Positions 11,100-23,603 of a stretch of 64,000 nt of DNA are shown in pieces. The notes under the pieces were generated by a model, which was given only the letters and a program-made list of their open reading frames with translations, did not search any database and had not been told where the DNA came from. Both the position numbers and the translations under genes were made by a program. Source of the DNA: Orientallactaga sibirica (lineage: Eukaryota > Chordata > Mammalia > Rodentia > Dipodidae); assembly GCA_036365145.1 (NCBI GenBank), contig JAEOAD010002183.1, positions 1,550,001-1,614,000 on the forward strand. The letters run 5' to 3'. Every line of letters begins with the position of its first letter. Positions within the stretch are counted from its first letter, which is position 1.

Positions 11100-12240
11100 G
11101 AACTCAAAAACTTAAAACCAAACAACCTAATCAATAAATAGGCTAATGAAATGACCAACCAGTTCTCAAATGATGAAGTACAAATGGCTAATAAACATAT
11201 AGAAGAATATTCAACCTCCTTATTCATTAGAGAAATGCAAATTAAAACTAAGGTTTCATTCATTCAATTTCAGCCCAGAAAAACAGTGTATCAGTTATCT
11301 TCTCATTGCTTAAACAAGATACTAACCAGTTTCCAGCTTACAGTTTTGGAGTTTTCATCATGGCAGGTGCAGACAGCTGGTGTCACATCTTCACATCAGC
11401 ACAGAGGAATTAGCAAGAGTGAGTTGAGTGCAGCAAATGGGGCTGGACAATAAAACCCCAAAGCCTGCCCCCAGTGACATTCCTCCTCTAGCAAGGCTCC
11501 ATCTCCAAAAGGCTCCACCAGATATGGATTAAGTGTCCAAACACATGAGGCTGTGGGGGACAATTTACATTCAGACCACCATAGATGCTATCATTAAGCA
11601 AACAAACAACTACCACAGGTGAGAGTGAAAGGGAAACAGAAACACTTGTACGTTGCTGATATAAATATGAGCTAGTCCATCCGTTATGGAAATTACTATG
11701 GAGGTCCTTAAAACAAAGAATATAACTACCATAATACCCAGCTGTATCATTCCTAGGAATATACCTGAAGGACTCTAAATCAACCTAATAACAGATATTT
11801 ATACATCTATATGTACTGCAATACTATTCACAAGAGCCAAACTATGGAATCAGCCTAACACATGAATGGATAAAGAAAATGTGGAATATATACATAATAA
11901 GTTTTTAGCCATAAAGAAGAGTGCAATTATGTCATTTGCAGTAAAATGGATGTAACTGGATATTTCCATATTAAGTGAAATAAGTCAGACACAAGAAGAC
12001 AGCTATTGCATGTTTCCTCTTATTTGTGGGTCCTATATTTTAGACAGCTATGCAAAATTATCTTTCTGTTTGTGTATGCATAATATGAAAGCAAACATGA
12101 GACAGAAATGGAGGGCTTTAGCAGGAGTGGGAAGAGGAAAAACAGGAGGGTGAATGTGGCCAACATGCCTGATATATTGATATAAAAATGTCTTTGTGAA
12201 ACCAATTACTATATACAAGGAATATGGAAATTAAAACATT
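11100..12240 (+). mobile_element. L1 3' end (ORF2 end region and 3' UTR), split by LTR
   Basis: Forward L1 sequence: CAAATGGCTAATAAACATAT, ATTAGAGAAATGCAAATTAA before the break, then GGAATATATACATAATAAG, CCATAAAGAAGAGTGCAAT and TGGATGTAACTGGA after it. A MaLR-type LTR interrupts it at 11287-11581. Only the 3' part remains and no coding frame is intact. Confidence 0.85.
11287..11581 (-). mobile_element. MaLR (MT/ORR1-type) solo LTR
   Basis: The unit reads TGTATCAGTTAT...CAGACCACCA on the plus strand. Its reverse complement starts TGGTGGTCTGAATGTAAATT, close to the TGTGGTGGTTTGAATGA start of rodent MaLR LTRs. The internal CCCCAAAGCCTGCCCCCAGT block is typical of the family. It lies inside an L1 3' end. 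Confidence 0.75.
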
Positions 12241-12484
12241 TTTAAAAGACAATCTCACATTTCTAATGAACTATGGACCTGTCATTAGGCCTTATTTCTT
12301 AAATGTTCCTCAGAACCTTTCAATACTGCCACTCTGGGGACCAGCCCTTCACCACACAAACTTTGAGAGATCACAGCTGACATGTTTTATTAGAAAGCTA
12401 ATATACCTAATAAAAATGACCCATATACATCTATAAAACCAACCATCTATCCAAACACACAAACAAAAAATATTTACTATACTG

Positions 12485-12960
12485 ATGTTGGATGGATTCT
12501 TCTGCAAGATTAACTAGGTCAGGGATGTTGGTAGTTCTATTCAGATCTCCTATATCTTTAATGATCTGGGTGTAGTGCTGTTTATCAAGACATAAGTGTT
12601 GACATTTCCAGTTTTCACAGTGGATCTCTCTAGTTCTTTTTCAAGTATTATCTGCTTTATGATTGTGAAGCTTTATTACTATGTGCAAAAACATTTAGAA
12701 TTGTTATGTGCTCTTGATACATCATTTCTCTTATTATAAAATTACTTTATCCCTGCTAATTCTCTCCTTTGAAATCAACTTTGTCAATCTATCTGATTTT
12801 TCATATCTCTAGTAAATTTCATATACTATGTAGCTGTTTTGATCTCTTACCAATTTGATAGACTCTGTTTCTACCTACTATAGTTAGACTAGTGTGTTAA
12901 GGTATTATTGACTTCGTCTATTTTTATATTTTTGAATTCAAGATCAGAAGAAATTAGATA
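12485..12960 (-). mobile_element. L1 ORF2 endonuclease-region fragment
   Basis: Antisense L1 ORF2 DNA with TTTATTACTATGTGCAAAAA, ACATTTAGAATTGTTATG and GAAATCAACTTTGTCAATCT, all matching the conserved endonuclease part of an older L1. It is truncated at both ends and much decayed. Confidence 0.75.
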
Positions 12961-13002
12961 CTTTAGAAATTTGATAAGTACTACAAGAATTAAGAAATTC
13001 AT

Positions 13003-13150
13003 GGGCTGGAGGGATGGCTTAGCAGATAAAGTGCTCCCTGCAAAGACAAAGGACCTTGGCTTGATCCCCCAGGGCCCACATAAACCAGATACACAAGGTG
13101 GTGCATGTGTCTGGAGTTCATTTTTAGTGGCTGGAGGCTGTGGTATGCCA

Positions 13151-13197
<47 letters not shown>

Positions 13198-13217
13198 AAC
13201 AAGTAAAAAATATTCAT
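13003..13217 (+). mobile_element. DIP-like SINE with long (CT)n
   Basis: Forward copy with head GGGCTGGAGGGATGGCTTAG and a CT array of about 20 units (about 13146-13190). The tail holds AAAAAATATTCATAAAAA. Confidence 0.95.
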
Positions 13218-13244
13218 AAAAATTAAATTTCCAAATTAAATCAC

Positions 13245-13624
13245 TGTCTGTGGAGGTTAATCTTCATTGTGAACTTGTTGGAATTTAGAATCACCTTGGA
13301 AACGCATTTCTGGGTGGATCTATAAGGGTATTTCCAGAAAGGTTTAACTGAGCAAAAAAGACCCACCCTGAATGTGGGTGTCACTGTCCAATGGGCTGGG
13401 GGTCTGAACTGAATAAAAATGAGAAAGAAAACTATGTACCTGCACTTTTCTCTCTGCCTCCTGACTGCACATGCAACATAACCAGCTGCCTCACACTCCT
13501 GCTGCCAAGCCTTCCACTCTGTGATGAATTATACCCACCAACTACAAGCAAGAATTAACTCTCCCTTCCTTCAGTTGTCTTTGTCAGGCATTTTGTCATA
13601 GGAATAAGAAAAATAAATAATATA
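13245..13624 (+). mobile_element. ERVL-type (MLT2-like) solo LTR
   Basis: Contains GTTAATCTTCATTGTGAACT, GGAATTTAGAATCACCTTGG, GACCCACCCTGAATGTGGGT and an end GTCAGGCATTTTGTCATAGG. This block order matches the ERVL/MLT2-style LTRs of rodents. No internal retroviral sequence accompanies it, so it is a solo LTR. The exact subfamily is uncertain. Confidence 0.65.
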
Positions 13625-14021
13625 CTGCCCAAATATGTATCTGACTCTGTATCCTTTTACACTTTGATTGTTCATGTGACAATGGTTATTATAATGTTTT
13701 TATAGTAATAATAAAAAGAATATTCTAATGTGATTAATGACAGTTATATCCATTATTGATATTGTTTTAATTTTTTTCAGTTACACAATTTATTATAGGA
13801 ATGGTCATATACATTTTAAGGATATTTGTCCAATATGGGGAAATTGAAGTCAAATTCCCTTCATATATGATTTTGAGGAATTTTCCAAAAATTAGCCTCC
13901 TGCTCTTCACATTTCATATTTTATTATTTTGCCATGGATGTGTTTCCAGTGCCAAATGGGATGTTCATATAAATTCATGTGCTCAAGCCATGCATTTTCT
14001 TGTCAAAGTTTTGGATGAATT

Positions 14022-14238
14022 TTAAAAATATTTTATTTGTTTATTTTCAAGAATAGAGATACAGATACACACAGAGAGACAGAGCATGGGTGTACCAGTG
14101 CCTCCTCCAGCCACTGCAAACTCCAGTTGCATGTGCTACCTTGTGCATATGACTTTATATGAATGCTAGGGAATCAAACCTGGGTCATTAGACTTCATAG
14201 GAAAGCACCTTAACTGCTAAGCCATCTCTCCAGCCCCC
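14022..14238 (-). mobile_element. DIP-like SINE
   Basis: Reverse copy with tail TATTTTATTTGTTTATTTTC, body CTCCAGTTGCATGTGCTACC and head complement GCCATCTCTCCAGCCCC. Confidence 0.93.
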
Positions 14239-15815
14239 TTGGAGAACATTCTATAAATCATTCCTATACCACAGATATAATTAATCATACATGAAAATGG
14301 CCATGAACCACATAAATGTATCACACAAAACTCAAACGAAATAAATCCTTAGAAATCTTAGAAAGCTGAAAAACATTTTACTTACATCCAAATTTTTTAA
14401 GTAAAATATGATGGAGACAAGTTGCAGTATTTTTAATGGTTTAATTTAAAGTTTATACACTTAATTTTGTTAAAATTTGCAGATTCTTTGGTTTTTACAA
14501 ATTAAAGGTTTGTGAAAATGTTGCACTCAATAAATCTATCAGAGCCATTTTTCTAACAACATGTGATCCACATCATGTCTGTGTTATACTGTGGTGACTC
14601 TTAAACTAGTTCAAGCTATTATTATATCTACTCTGGTGATCTGTTACCCGTGATCTTTGATGTGACTATTGTAATAATTGTGGAGCACCATAAACTTTAA
14701 TCAATAAAAGTGAAAATGTTCTAACTGCTCCACTGATTGGCCATTTCCTTCTTTCTCTTCTCATTTCCTAAAGCAAACAAAGTTGAAATTGGGCTAATTA
14801 CTAACTCTACACTGACCTCTAGGTTTTCAAGTGAAAAGAAGATTATTCATTTCTCACTTTAAACCCTAAGCTAGGAATGATTAAACTTACTAAGGCATGT
14901 TAAAAGATGAGGTAGACCAAAAGCTAGACCTCTTTCTTTTTTTTAATAAAAATTATCCAGGTAGAGAATGCAAAGGAAAAGTGCTTAAGGCAAATTAAAA
15001 GTACTACTCCAGTGAACACTCAAATAATAACAGTTAAAAAAATGGTCTGGTGTGGTGAATCTTAATGTGGTCTGGATGAATGACCAAACCAAGCATAACA
15101 TTCCCTCACACCAAAGCCTAATCCAGATCAAAGCCTAACTCTTTTTCAGTTCTCTCAAGATTGAGAGAAGCAAGAAAGCTGCAAAAGAAAAGCTTTAAGA
15201 TAGCTGAGGTTGGTTCATGAGGTTTAAGGAAAGAAGCCATCTCCACAGCATACGAGGGCAAGGTGAAGCCTTGCAGGAGCCATGGCAGGTTATATAAGCA
15301 AACCTACTGAGATAATCAGTGAAGCACCTACGTCAAACAACTGATTTCCAGTGGAGCTGAAACAGCCTTAGATTGGAAGATAATACCATGTAGAAGTTCA
15401 TAAGCCAAGAGAAGTCAATGCCTTGCTTCAAATCTTCAAAGGACAGGCTGGCTTTCTAGTTAGTGCCTAACGCAGCCACTGACTCCAAATTACACCAGTG
15501 CTTATTTCCATTCTGAATAATCCTAGAACCCTTGAAAATTAGCCTAAAACTCGTGCTATGTCTGTGCTTTATAAATGGAACTACCTAGACGACTACATGT
15601 CTGTTTTCAACATGACTTACTAAATATTTCAGACTCCATTACTAAAAAAATTTGCTTTCAAACTATTACTGCTCATCAAAAAGGCACTTGATCATCCAAG
15701 AGATCTGATGGAAGTGTTCAACAATATTCTCAGTCTCACTCTGTTGTTCTTTGCTGTATTTCTCTTGTCTCTGCCTTGCACTTTGCTGTGATTACAAAAG
15801 CCTACCAAAACTTCT
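14239..15815. other. Unique intergenic DNA
   Basis: No recognisable repeat or gene over about 1.6 kb. No frame exceeds about 60 codons. Confidence 0.6.
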
Positions 15816-15821
15816 GTTTGT

Positions 15822-15825
15822 TTGT

Positions 15826-15864
<39 letters not shown>

Positions 15865-15870
15865 TTTTAG
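15822..15870. repeat. (TTTA)n microsatellite
   Basis: About eleven TTTA units, apparently the tail of the short SINE remnant that follows. Confidence 0.95.
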
Positions 15871-15952
15871 TGGGGTTTGAGGATTAAACTCAAGTACTCA
15901 GGCTTGAGTGGCAAATGTTCTATCCACTGAACCATTCCCCTACTCTGCCCAA
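15871..15952 (-). mobile_element. ID-like SINE remnant
   Basis: After the tail, GGTTTGAGGATTAAACTCAA and TTCTATCCACTGAACCATTC resemble the complement of an ID-type B box and A box. It is diverged and short. Confidence 0.45.
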
Positions 15953-16062
15953 GATTTAATCATTTACTGCAAAAACAAACAAGTATATCCATCTCATTAG
16001 TTTGCAAATTAGCTATTGTATTTTATAAATTATAAAATTATATGTGTACCAAAGAATATCTT

Positions 16063-16197
16063 GGGCTGGAGAGATGGCTTAGTGGTAAAGGAATTTACCT
16101 GTGAAGCTTAAAGAACCATGTTTGATTCCCCAGTAGACACGTAAGCCAGATAAACAAGGTGGCACATGGGTCTGGAGTTTGTTTGCAGTGGCTAGAT
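16063..16197 (+). mobile_element. DIP-like SINE, 3' truncated
   Basis: Head and body are present (GGGCTGGAGAGATGGCTTAG, GTTTGATTCCCCAG, TGGCACATGGGTCTGGAGTT) and similarity ends at GTGGCTAGA. The CT segment and tail are absent. Confidence 0.88.
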
Positions 16198-16305
16198 GTT
16201 GGTGGCTGCTGATTTGGGTGGTGGTTTCTGAAGGTTGGGGGCTGTGTACACTTATCAAAATAAAATACCTGTTAGCTTTTCCATTCATGAAATATTTCTT
16301 TATGT

Positions 16306-16446
16306 CAGGGCTTCTCAAACTTTTTCCATTCATGACTCCTTTTTTGCCTGAGAAATATTTATACAGCCTGGGTGTAGAGGTATGTAAGATAAGTGTAAAA
16401 ATCAAGCATTTGCTGATAATAGATCATAAATTTATTATAAGATATT
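16306..16446 (+). mobile_element. hAT-Charlie-like DNA transposon fragment
   Basis: Opens CAGGGCTTCTCAAACTTTTT, a hAT-type terminal sequence, then CATGACTCCTTTTTTGCC and a body AATCAAGCATTTGCTGATAA seen in short non-autonomous rodent hAT elements. The far terminal repeat is not clear. Confidence 0.55.
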
Positions 16447-19284
16447 CTTTAAAAATATTTTATTATTTATTTATTTGAGAAGGTTAGTATATAGAGCCAA
16501 TAGTTGGTATATTTACCACCATTTTGGGATTAACAGGAAAACTCCTCGGAGCCTATACATTCTCCCTGGAACTTCATCCACTCTCACTGATTCAAATGCT
16601 ACTGTTAATGAGTCCCAAATTGAAATCTCTTCAGCTTCGGACAAGTCCATTCCACAGTTTTGTGATATTGTTAGCTCAAGTGGAAACTCCTTCTTTCCCA
16701 CCTGCCCTCAATTATTGTGAAGAAGCACCTTAAGAATTACCCATGGCTCCCCCTTCTCTGACCCTACCCTGTCAACTGCAGAACACAGCTTGGCACATAA
16801 AAGATGCAGATGGGTCATCATATACTAGGCTATCATATTATAATCACATCAAGAAGTGCTGCTGGAAGTCACGGTAAACATTTTGAATTCATGTCTTCAG
16901 CATTAGTATTCTTATCCAGGATCTCATGTTCCCTCTTGCAGGTGACCTCAATGTTCTTAACTTACTTCTACTTTCCATCTCACCACTCCTTCCAGTTGGT
17001 TGCTAACACCATGGCTCATGACTGGATTGAGCCCTTTGGAAATGGAACTCTGATCTTGGACAATGCTCCGCTGACCACTCTTCAAAGCCTGAAAAATGAA
17101 GTTCTAACCCCTCTATCCCTTTATCCTATCAAGGACAGGAACCAGGCCCATCTACTTCTCACCTTATTTCTTGCCTCTTCTCTGAAATGAACTCCTTTTT
17201 AGACATGCTTAGTATCTTTCACTTCCTTGAATGGCCCCGCACACTTATTTCCCAGATCTTTTCACTCTGAAATTTTAATCAAATGCCAGCCATAGTTACT
17301 GTTACATAGTTACATAAACTTTGTTTCATGTCTCTCTCCAATGACCTCTTAATTCATCTCATCCTGATGTTAGCATGTTCCTTTCAATCATTTCTCCAGC
17401 CTGCCAGGACAGTGACCTTCCAGAACCAAAAATTTTACCTTACTATTTCTTTCTTTAGACACATCAGTGGTATGATCCTTGTAACTTTTAGGACAAAAAT
17501 AAAATGTCTTCACTTAGCAGTATCACCCTTGCTGAACTGGTCTGACCCACTAGGTCTAAGGTTTGTCTTTTATCACTACCTGGAACAAACTGTCTGCTAA
17601 GTTAAGACTCCCATAGTTCTCTAAACACTTTATGTCTCTGTGTTAAGGCACAAGCTCTGTTACCCCTGGACCATCTTCATGTCTCAGCTAAATGCCATTG
17701 CCACCCAGTTCCATTCAGACATTTCTCGTTCTGCTCCCGACAGTGACCATATCACATGGTCATCTTTCCGTCTAGACCACACACTTCTAGAGCTGTTCAC
17801 ACATTTGTACTTTCTACAATAGACATTGATTATCCTTACATTCTAATGAAAGAATTTGAAGTTGTTGATGGAGTTTGTGGTGTTAAGCTTCAGAAGATCA
17901 GGATGTGAGGGGTAAACTGGGCAATAATGTTGATGGCTTTGTACCTGTCTCTAAACACTTGAGGGTCCAGAGTCGAGATGTCCATCTGGTGGAGATGACA
18001 CAAAACGGATTTCATATTCCTTGCCTGGAAGGTGGGGTGGGTTAGATGGTCTAGGCGGTCTTTCCATCCTTTGGCTTCCACCATTATTTTCTGAAATAAA
18101 ATATTGCCTCATACTTATACCTGAGAACAGACTGGCATATTCAGGGAGTGCCACTGGAGTGAGGGAAGCATCAACTCCTCTCAGAATTCAGGTTTAGATT
18201 TATCTTTTGTAAGAATAGTGCCTTCCTTCTTTGTTGTTTCCTTTATTTCTCTGCAGGATCCTATTTCTGACCCTGTACATGTCACAATGTAGTAGTCAAT
18301 GAACAATTTTTGTGTGAATCCTATAATGTTGTCTTAACCTAATTATGCACTTGAATGTGAAGTATACATTAACATTTTATTTATTAACATTTTATGTCAC
18401 CTTTGCAGCCTTTATATTTACCCTTCATATAGATTTAATAAATGATTGTTAAACTGAATTTAATTGAATTCAATTGAAGCAACAGGTAAACAAATATGCA
18501 TGACTAATCTACCCTAAAATAGATTAGCAATCTACTAGAGGTATAATAGAACGCAAAAGAAAACAACAAAACCCCTGAACATGGACCCTTGGTATACTTT
18601 GGCATACACAAAAGCAGCTTTAGACATGTGGCAAATTACTGGTACTGGCCAGTTAGGAAGGTAAGGATGACAATTATATGGTGGGAAGGTGGAGAGTGGC
18701 TCTGAGGATCAGAAGCAACATCACAGGCTAAACTCCTGTGTCCACAGCTGACCTCAAGTGGTCCTCAGAAGGTTCTGACACACAGCTCCACTACTGGCTT
18801 CCAGAGAGTGTTACAAACCGAAGGAATTCAGCTCATTGTTAACATTGGTCAAGAATCACTTAGGAAACACAGAACTAACAAGGCAAGAATTTCTGTCTCT
18901 TTTGCTGGCACCTAAAATTGAATTATCTGGCAATGGGAATGAACAGCAACTAGATTCCTAGGGAGAGGAAAGGTAGGCTTTGGTTTCTCCTCATTTTGTA
19001 GATATTTCAGTAGCTAGCAAAACTGCTCCTCTGTCTAGAGTATCTTCCAAGGAGCCCTTCATCTGGAAACCATCCCCATTTCCCCAGACTTACTTCACTG
19101 GAAAGGCCCTTAAAGGAACAGCATCTTGTTTGAAGCAAAAATAATTGCTTATCATTTTAGAGATAGAAAGATTTCCAAGAGGTCCAACCTAATAGAAATA
19201 AAGATTAATGGAAATGAGGAAAGGAAAAAGTGGTTGCAATGCAGAGGGGCAAACTGACTACTTTGCAATGTATCCTTTCCCTCA
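16447..19284. other. Long repeat-poor tract
   Basis: Largely unique. An open frame of 128 codons (16804-17190, plus) and two overlapping minus frames (17890-18154) show no family motifs. About 17480-17860 has the loose style of an L2 3' end (for example TCATGTCTCAGCTAAATGCC), but I cannot claim it. There is no splice-flanked exon I can support. Confidence 0.5.
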
Positions 19285-19296
19285 AAAAATTGAATA

Positions 19297-19457
19297 GGGC
19301 TAAGCATGGTGGTGCACACCTGTAATCCCAGCACTTGGGAGGCAGAGGTAGGAGGATCGCTTTGAGTTCGAGGCCACCCTGAGACTACAGAGTGAATTCC
19401 AGGTCAGCCTGGGCTAGAGTGAGACCCTACCTCAAAAAACAAAACAAAACAAAACAA

Positions 19458-19489
<32 letters not shown>

Positions 19490-19491
19490 AC
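19297..19491 (+). mobile_element. B1 SINE with (AAAAC)n tail and 12 bp duplication
   Basis: Forward B1 starting GGGCTAAGCATGGTGGTGCA, with A box and B box in place. The tail has become an AAAAC repeat. The perfect duplication AAAATTGAATAG lies at 19285-19296 and 19492-19503. Confidence 0.97.
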
Positions 19492-19900
19492 AAAATTGAA
19501 TAGAAACTTTGACAAAGCTATATTCAGCTCTGCTGGCTGGTCCTCTGTGAATGCTTGACAGAGGAAAGACTTCCCTGTGGTGTGTTACACAGGACCTTCT
19601 GCCATCTAGCTGAAGGCATTTTCTATGTTTCAGAAAGTCTCCAATCAAGGCTGCAGGTTTTTTTTTTTTTTTTTGATGAAGGGAATTATAGCATAGCTGT
19701 TCCACCTACTTTCCTTGTTCGCTACTCTACCAACAAATCAAAATTCCTAGGACATTGTTTCTCTCTTTGCCTATTCTCTCAAACACATGCTTCCATGAAT
19801 CCTCCTCACATCTTTGCATGCATGCACATACATACACTTCTATATTATTGAAAATCAAACCAAATAGATGCAGAAGTAAACTCTGTCTTTTGTGCCTTTC

Positions 19901-20230
19901 TGTTCCAGTTATATTCTCAGTGCTGGGACAAAACACATAGCTAGAGTTGCTGGTGGGAGGAAAGGGTTTATTTCAGCCAACGGTCTTGAGCGGAAACTCT
20001 ATGGTGGCAGGGTACAGCTAACAGAAACTGATCCTGGGCATCAATTTCTACAACAGCAGCTGGCAGAAAGCAGTAACAGAGGTGAGCGGGGCTCTGGTAA
20101 GGGGGAAGCTGCACTATTACACCCCAAAGCCTACCCCCAGAAACACACCTCCTCAAGCAAGGCTCCACTTCCCATATTGCTGGGGACCAATCATTCAAAA
20201 CACATGAGACCATGGGGACATTACATCCCA
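19901..20230 (-). mobile_element. MaLR (MT/ORR1-type) solo LTR
   Basis: Antisense LTR reading TGTTCCAGTTATATTCTCAG on the left and ATGGGGACATTACATCCCA on the right. It shares the block CCCCAAAGCCTACCCCCAG with the LTR at 11287-11581. No internal region is attached. Confidence 0.65.
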
Positions 20231-20445
20231 TTTTGCCCCTGGCCCCATAAACTCACAACCACCTCATGATATAAAATACATTCAGTCTAACTTTAAAAGT
20301 TTCTTTATTTTTTAATAAGTCCCATCACTATTTAAAAATTTCCTACACTAATAACTAACTTCTTAAACCCCAGATTTGAAGGTTTAAACTTCAGGGCCAC
20401 CTAATGGAATAAAGACTTTTGATGTTATTGTTGTCTATCATTAAT

Positions 20446-20487
20446 GATATCTATATCTATCTATTATCTATCTTCTATCTATCTATC
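20446..20487. repeat. (TCTA)n microsatellite
   Basis: Interrupted TCTA/TCTATT tetranucleotide array about 20 bp before a SINE. Confidence 0.9.
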
Positions 20488-20505
20488 AATTTAAAGTGCC
20501 ACCAA

Positions 20506-20727
20506 GGACTGGAGAGATGGCTTAGCAGTTAAGGTGTTTGCCTGCAAAGCCAAAGGACCCTGGTTCAGTTCTCCAGGACCTACTTAAGCCAGCTGCACAA
20601 GGGGACACATGCATCTGTACTTTGTTTGCAGTGGCTGGAGGCCCTGGCACACTCATTCTCTCTCTCTCTCTCTCAAATAAATAAATAAATAAATAAATGA
20701 ATAAATAAATAAATAGATAAATAAATT
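20506..20727 (+). mobile_element. DIP-like SINE with long AATA tail
   Basis: Forward copy starting GGACTGGAGAGATGGCTTAG, followed by B box, CT run and about ten AAATA-type tail units. Confidence 0.95.
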
Positions 20728-20755
20728 CAGTTTTCAAATGCCAGCAGCTGTGTAA

Positions 20756-21403
20756 TTAATGCCAAAGGGTCATTGTAAACAATTTGTGGTACAGGGGTTC
20801 ATTGCTGCAATAAACGAAATAACTGACTATTTCACACCAATGGTTAAATTGAAGGGAGCAAGAACTACCTGGAAGTACAGAGCTTGCTAAAATCAAAGCT
20901 AACCTCCTTGCTTTATAATTATAGTTTTCTTTCCAATGTGGAGATGTTGCCAAGGCAATAACTTGGCAATCTTCTACATGGCTGCTTTTTATATTAGTCC
21001 ACCCAGACTTTACAGACCTTAATCTGTATAACACACCTATGCAGTCAAAAAGAGTAAAATAAATGTATTTTTTAGTCTTATTTGTACACAGTAGGGAAGA
21101 AACATTAGAGCACAAGTCTGTCTGGGTTTTTCTTTCCATCCCAGGACATGCTGTCAACAACCACCCTAGATTTTGATATGGCTTCAGGCTCTCAGGGTGG
21201 AAAGGTGGTGGAGGAGGGAAGACATCTAAAGGGTTTGCAAATAGCAAATCAGACCACACACAAATGATGGCCAGATTGTGAAGCCCTGCTAGAGAGATCA
21301 GATGGGAGGCAGGAGGCAGAAGGCCAAATAAAGCCAGAGCCAAAAAATCATACTTAGGAAAGCTCATGCTCAAAGCACATACAGGAACCAAAGAAGTGTT
21401 CAT
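20756..21403 (-). CDS. 215-codon open frame, unrecognised
   Basis: This is the longest ATG-to-stop frame in the window. The predicted product has a hydrophobic N-terminal third (LALALFGLLPPASHLISLAG), a proline run (PPPPPFHPESLKP) and several scattered cysteines. I recognise no domain. It overlaps no repeat I can name and begins about 30 bp from a DIP-like SINE. I see no clear promoter, and no AATAAA placed convincingly downstream on the minus strand. Chance is a serious explanation in 64 kb of mammalian DNA. A single-exon gene, a lineage-specific lncRNA frame or an old retroviral remnant are the alternatives. Confidence 0.12.
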   Translation of the reverse strand: MNTSLVPVCALSMSFPKYDFLALALFGLLPPASHLISLAGLHNLAIICVWSDLLFANPLDVFPPPPPFHPESLKPYQNLGWLLTACPGMERKTQTDLCSNVSSLLCTNKTKKYIYFTLFDCIGVLYRLRSVKSGWTNIKSSHVEDCQVIALATSPHWKENYNYKARRLALILASSVLPGSSCSLQFNHWCEIVSYFVYCSNEPLYHKLFTMTLWH

Positions 21404-23603
21404 TACTGGACAATATGTCCAATGTCAGCAAACAGAAATGGCTTTGTGACTTTCTCTTTGTGCAATAGTGCTTTCTTATCCCCATTATGGGGGATTAGGA
21501 TAGCACTGAGTTAAGGGAAGCTGATGGAATTTCCACAGCCTCACACCAGGAGGAGACAGGATAAAAAGGCATATTCAGATGTCTCTGGAGTCATAAGGCT
21601 TACCAATGTCATAAGATTGAGGCCCGTCCTGTGGTGGAGCAGGCAAATGAGGTATGTAGGGTGCGTAACTTCAGCAGGCATTCATTTGTAGGGAACAAAA
21701 ATTCAGAGTCATGGGGCTCAGAGAGATGAAAGAACCCTGTCCACTCAGGCTAGATATGAGTGCAGTGCGAAACAGTGAATCTATGGGGTTTGTAGTGTTT
21801 CTTAAAACAAAGCTCATTATTAACATTCAGCTACTCCCTTGTGTTTACTAATATAGAATGGATGAAAATAAACTCTCAAAATTGATGTAATCGAAAAGTT
21901 TTGGTTAACACTATAGTAAAGACATTTATTTTTGTGCTTTTTCTAGCCAGAACATTCTAAGCACTATCTCAAGAGTATTTGTTTGCAAAAGAACACAGAG
22001 GAAGTTCCTGTGAGGCAAGGGCTTGCCAAATGTATTAATAATGAATGAGAAATGGCACTAGGGAGAAGGGGGCTTGCATGAACTATACTATACTTCTCAA
22101 TATCCTTCTAATTGCAATTAATAGTCATAGGAACAAGTTTGTTTTACCTGATGTACTTGTTGGTACACTTTCTATAAAAGTAAGTCTACGTAAGTGCCCA
22201 CAAGGTTTCCTTTGAAATACGTCATGTAACTTACACGGTATGGCTGCTCTCAACCAGGTAAGATGTTAGGGAAAGAACAAGACCGAAAGGAATGGTATAA
22301 AACTTAATCCAACCATTTTTAAAAGGACTTATTCTTTTTAAACTTGGGTTGATTGTGAAGATATTTTCAAAATCTAAATTCTAAGCCTAAATAAGAATTC
22401 TTCGGGTTTTCGTTCAAGAAGTGATTTTCTTACTTTCCTTTTCTCACTGGGCTCTACAGATTGGGTTCATGCCCCTTTTCTGAGGTTGTCGTCCATCATC
22501 AGGATGTGTAGTTGCTGACAATTTGCTTTAATAATTCACAGGGAGTAGACTCCATTCTGTGCTCTCCTTAGCTGGCTCAGTGGTGATGAAAAAGAAGACA
22601 TTTAGTCAGTGAAATAGATCAGGAGGACTCTAAAAGACCCTCAGCATCCTGTTAGGGAAGGAGTTAACACCCCTGAGAACTTGCACAAAAGTGTAATGAG
22701 ATATAGTAAGGAGCAGGGCAAGCTCTGTGGGGAAACCTTGTCTCTAGCAGGCCTGGTACCAACAGCAAAACTGCCTTCCAGCACCTCCAGAATGTCAGCT
22801 TGATTTACAAGGCTCTGCTTTTAAAATCATGAGAAGGGCAGTCATCTGCAGGACAAAATGAGATTCTAAATTCACACATGCAATTTGTAGTCTGGGGCAT
22901 GTGTTTGATAATTGTGGTAGCGATGACCACACATTACATGAGCCACCTCACTGCAGAGGGTGCTCTTGACTTGTGAGTAGTGTCAGATCACAGGGCAGGA
23001 AAGAGCAGGCTGCACAGCCTCAGTTTCCTGGAGAAAGAGCCTCCCGGGGACAGCCCGCTGCCTCGTGTTTCTTTAATATTCAGTGTAACAAGTTCAGTGC
23101 CTGGCTCAAATCCCCAGTCTCCTTAGCCTAGAAGGGGCCCTCATAAAAATGCAGCGTTAGAGGATGAGATACCTCCTCCCTGCAGACATTCCTTCTCCGT
23201 CAGCAAACAACTCTGCAGTTCAAAAGCAACACAGACCATCATGTCCACAGCCAACTTCAGTACTTGGTTCCTCCCTTGAAGCCAATAACTGGACACACAC
23301 CATGTGGTGGACACACCTCTCTAGATACAAAACATGTTTAGGTCCACGCAGAAGCCAAAGAATATAGAACAAGATAGATGAGAAAATCCTACAGTGGGCT
23401 TTGCAACTGAGCCAACAGCCATTCCACAAGGCTCCTTTATGTACATATACAACACACTCCCAGACTCAGCATCTCTCTGGTTCTCAGTTTGCTTTTGGCA
23501 CTAGCTGTTTTCAAAATTTTTTCTACCTTTTATTTTCTTATGCCATTGTTAAAAATAAGCATGCTTTGGCTCTAGAAATTTAGTTTAAAAATTCTTTTAT
23601 AGA
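21404..23603. other. Repeat-poor intergenic DNA
   Basis: No recognisable gene or transposon over 2.2 kb. The part from about 22900 to 23160 is more GC-rich than its surroundings. Confidence 0.6.

Noticed and set aside
16804..17190. 128-codon frame as a coding exon
   Set aside because: No family motif, no convincing splice sites and ordinary AT-rich composition; chance is sufficient.
18453..18480. Palindrome AATTGAATTCAATT as a regulatory site
   Set aside because: A 14 bp low-complexity AT palindrome is expected by chance in DNA of this composition.
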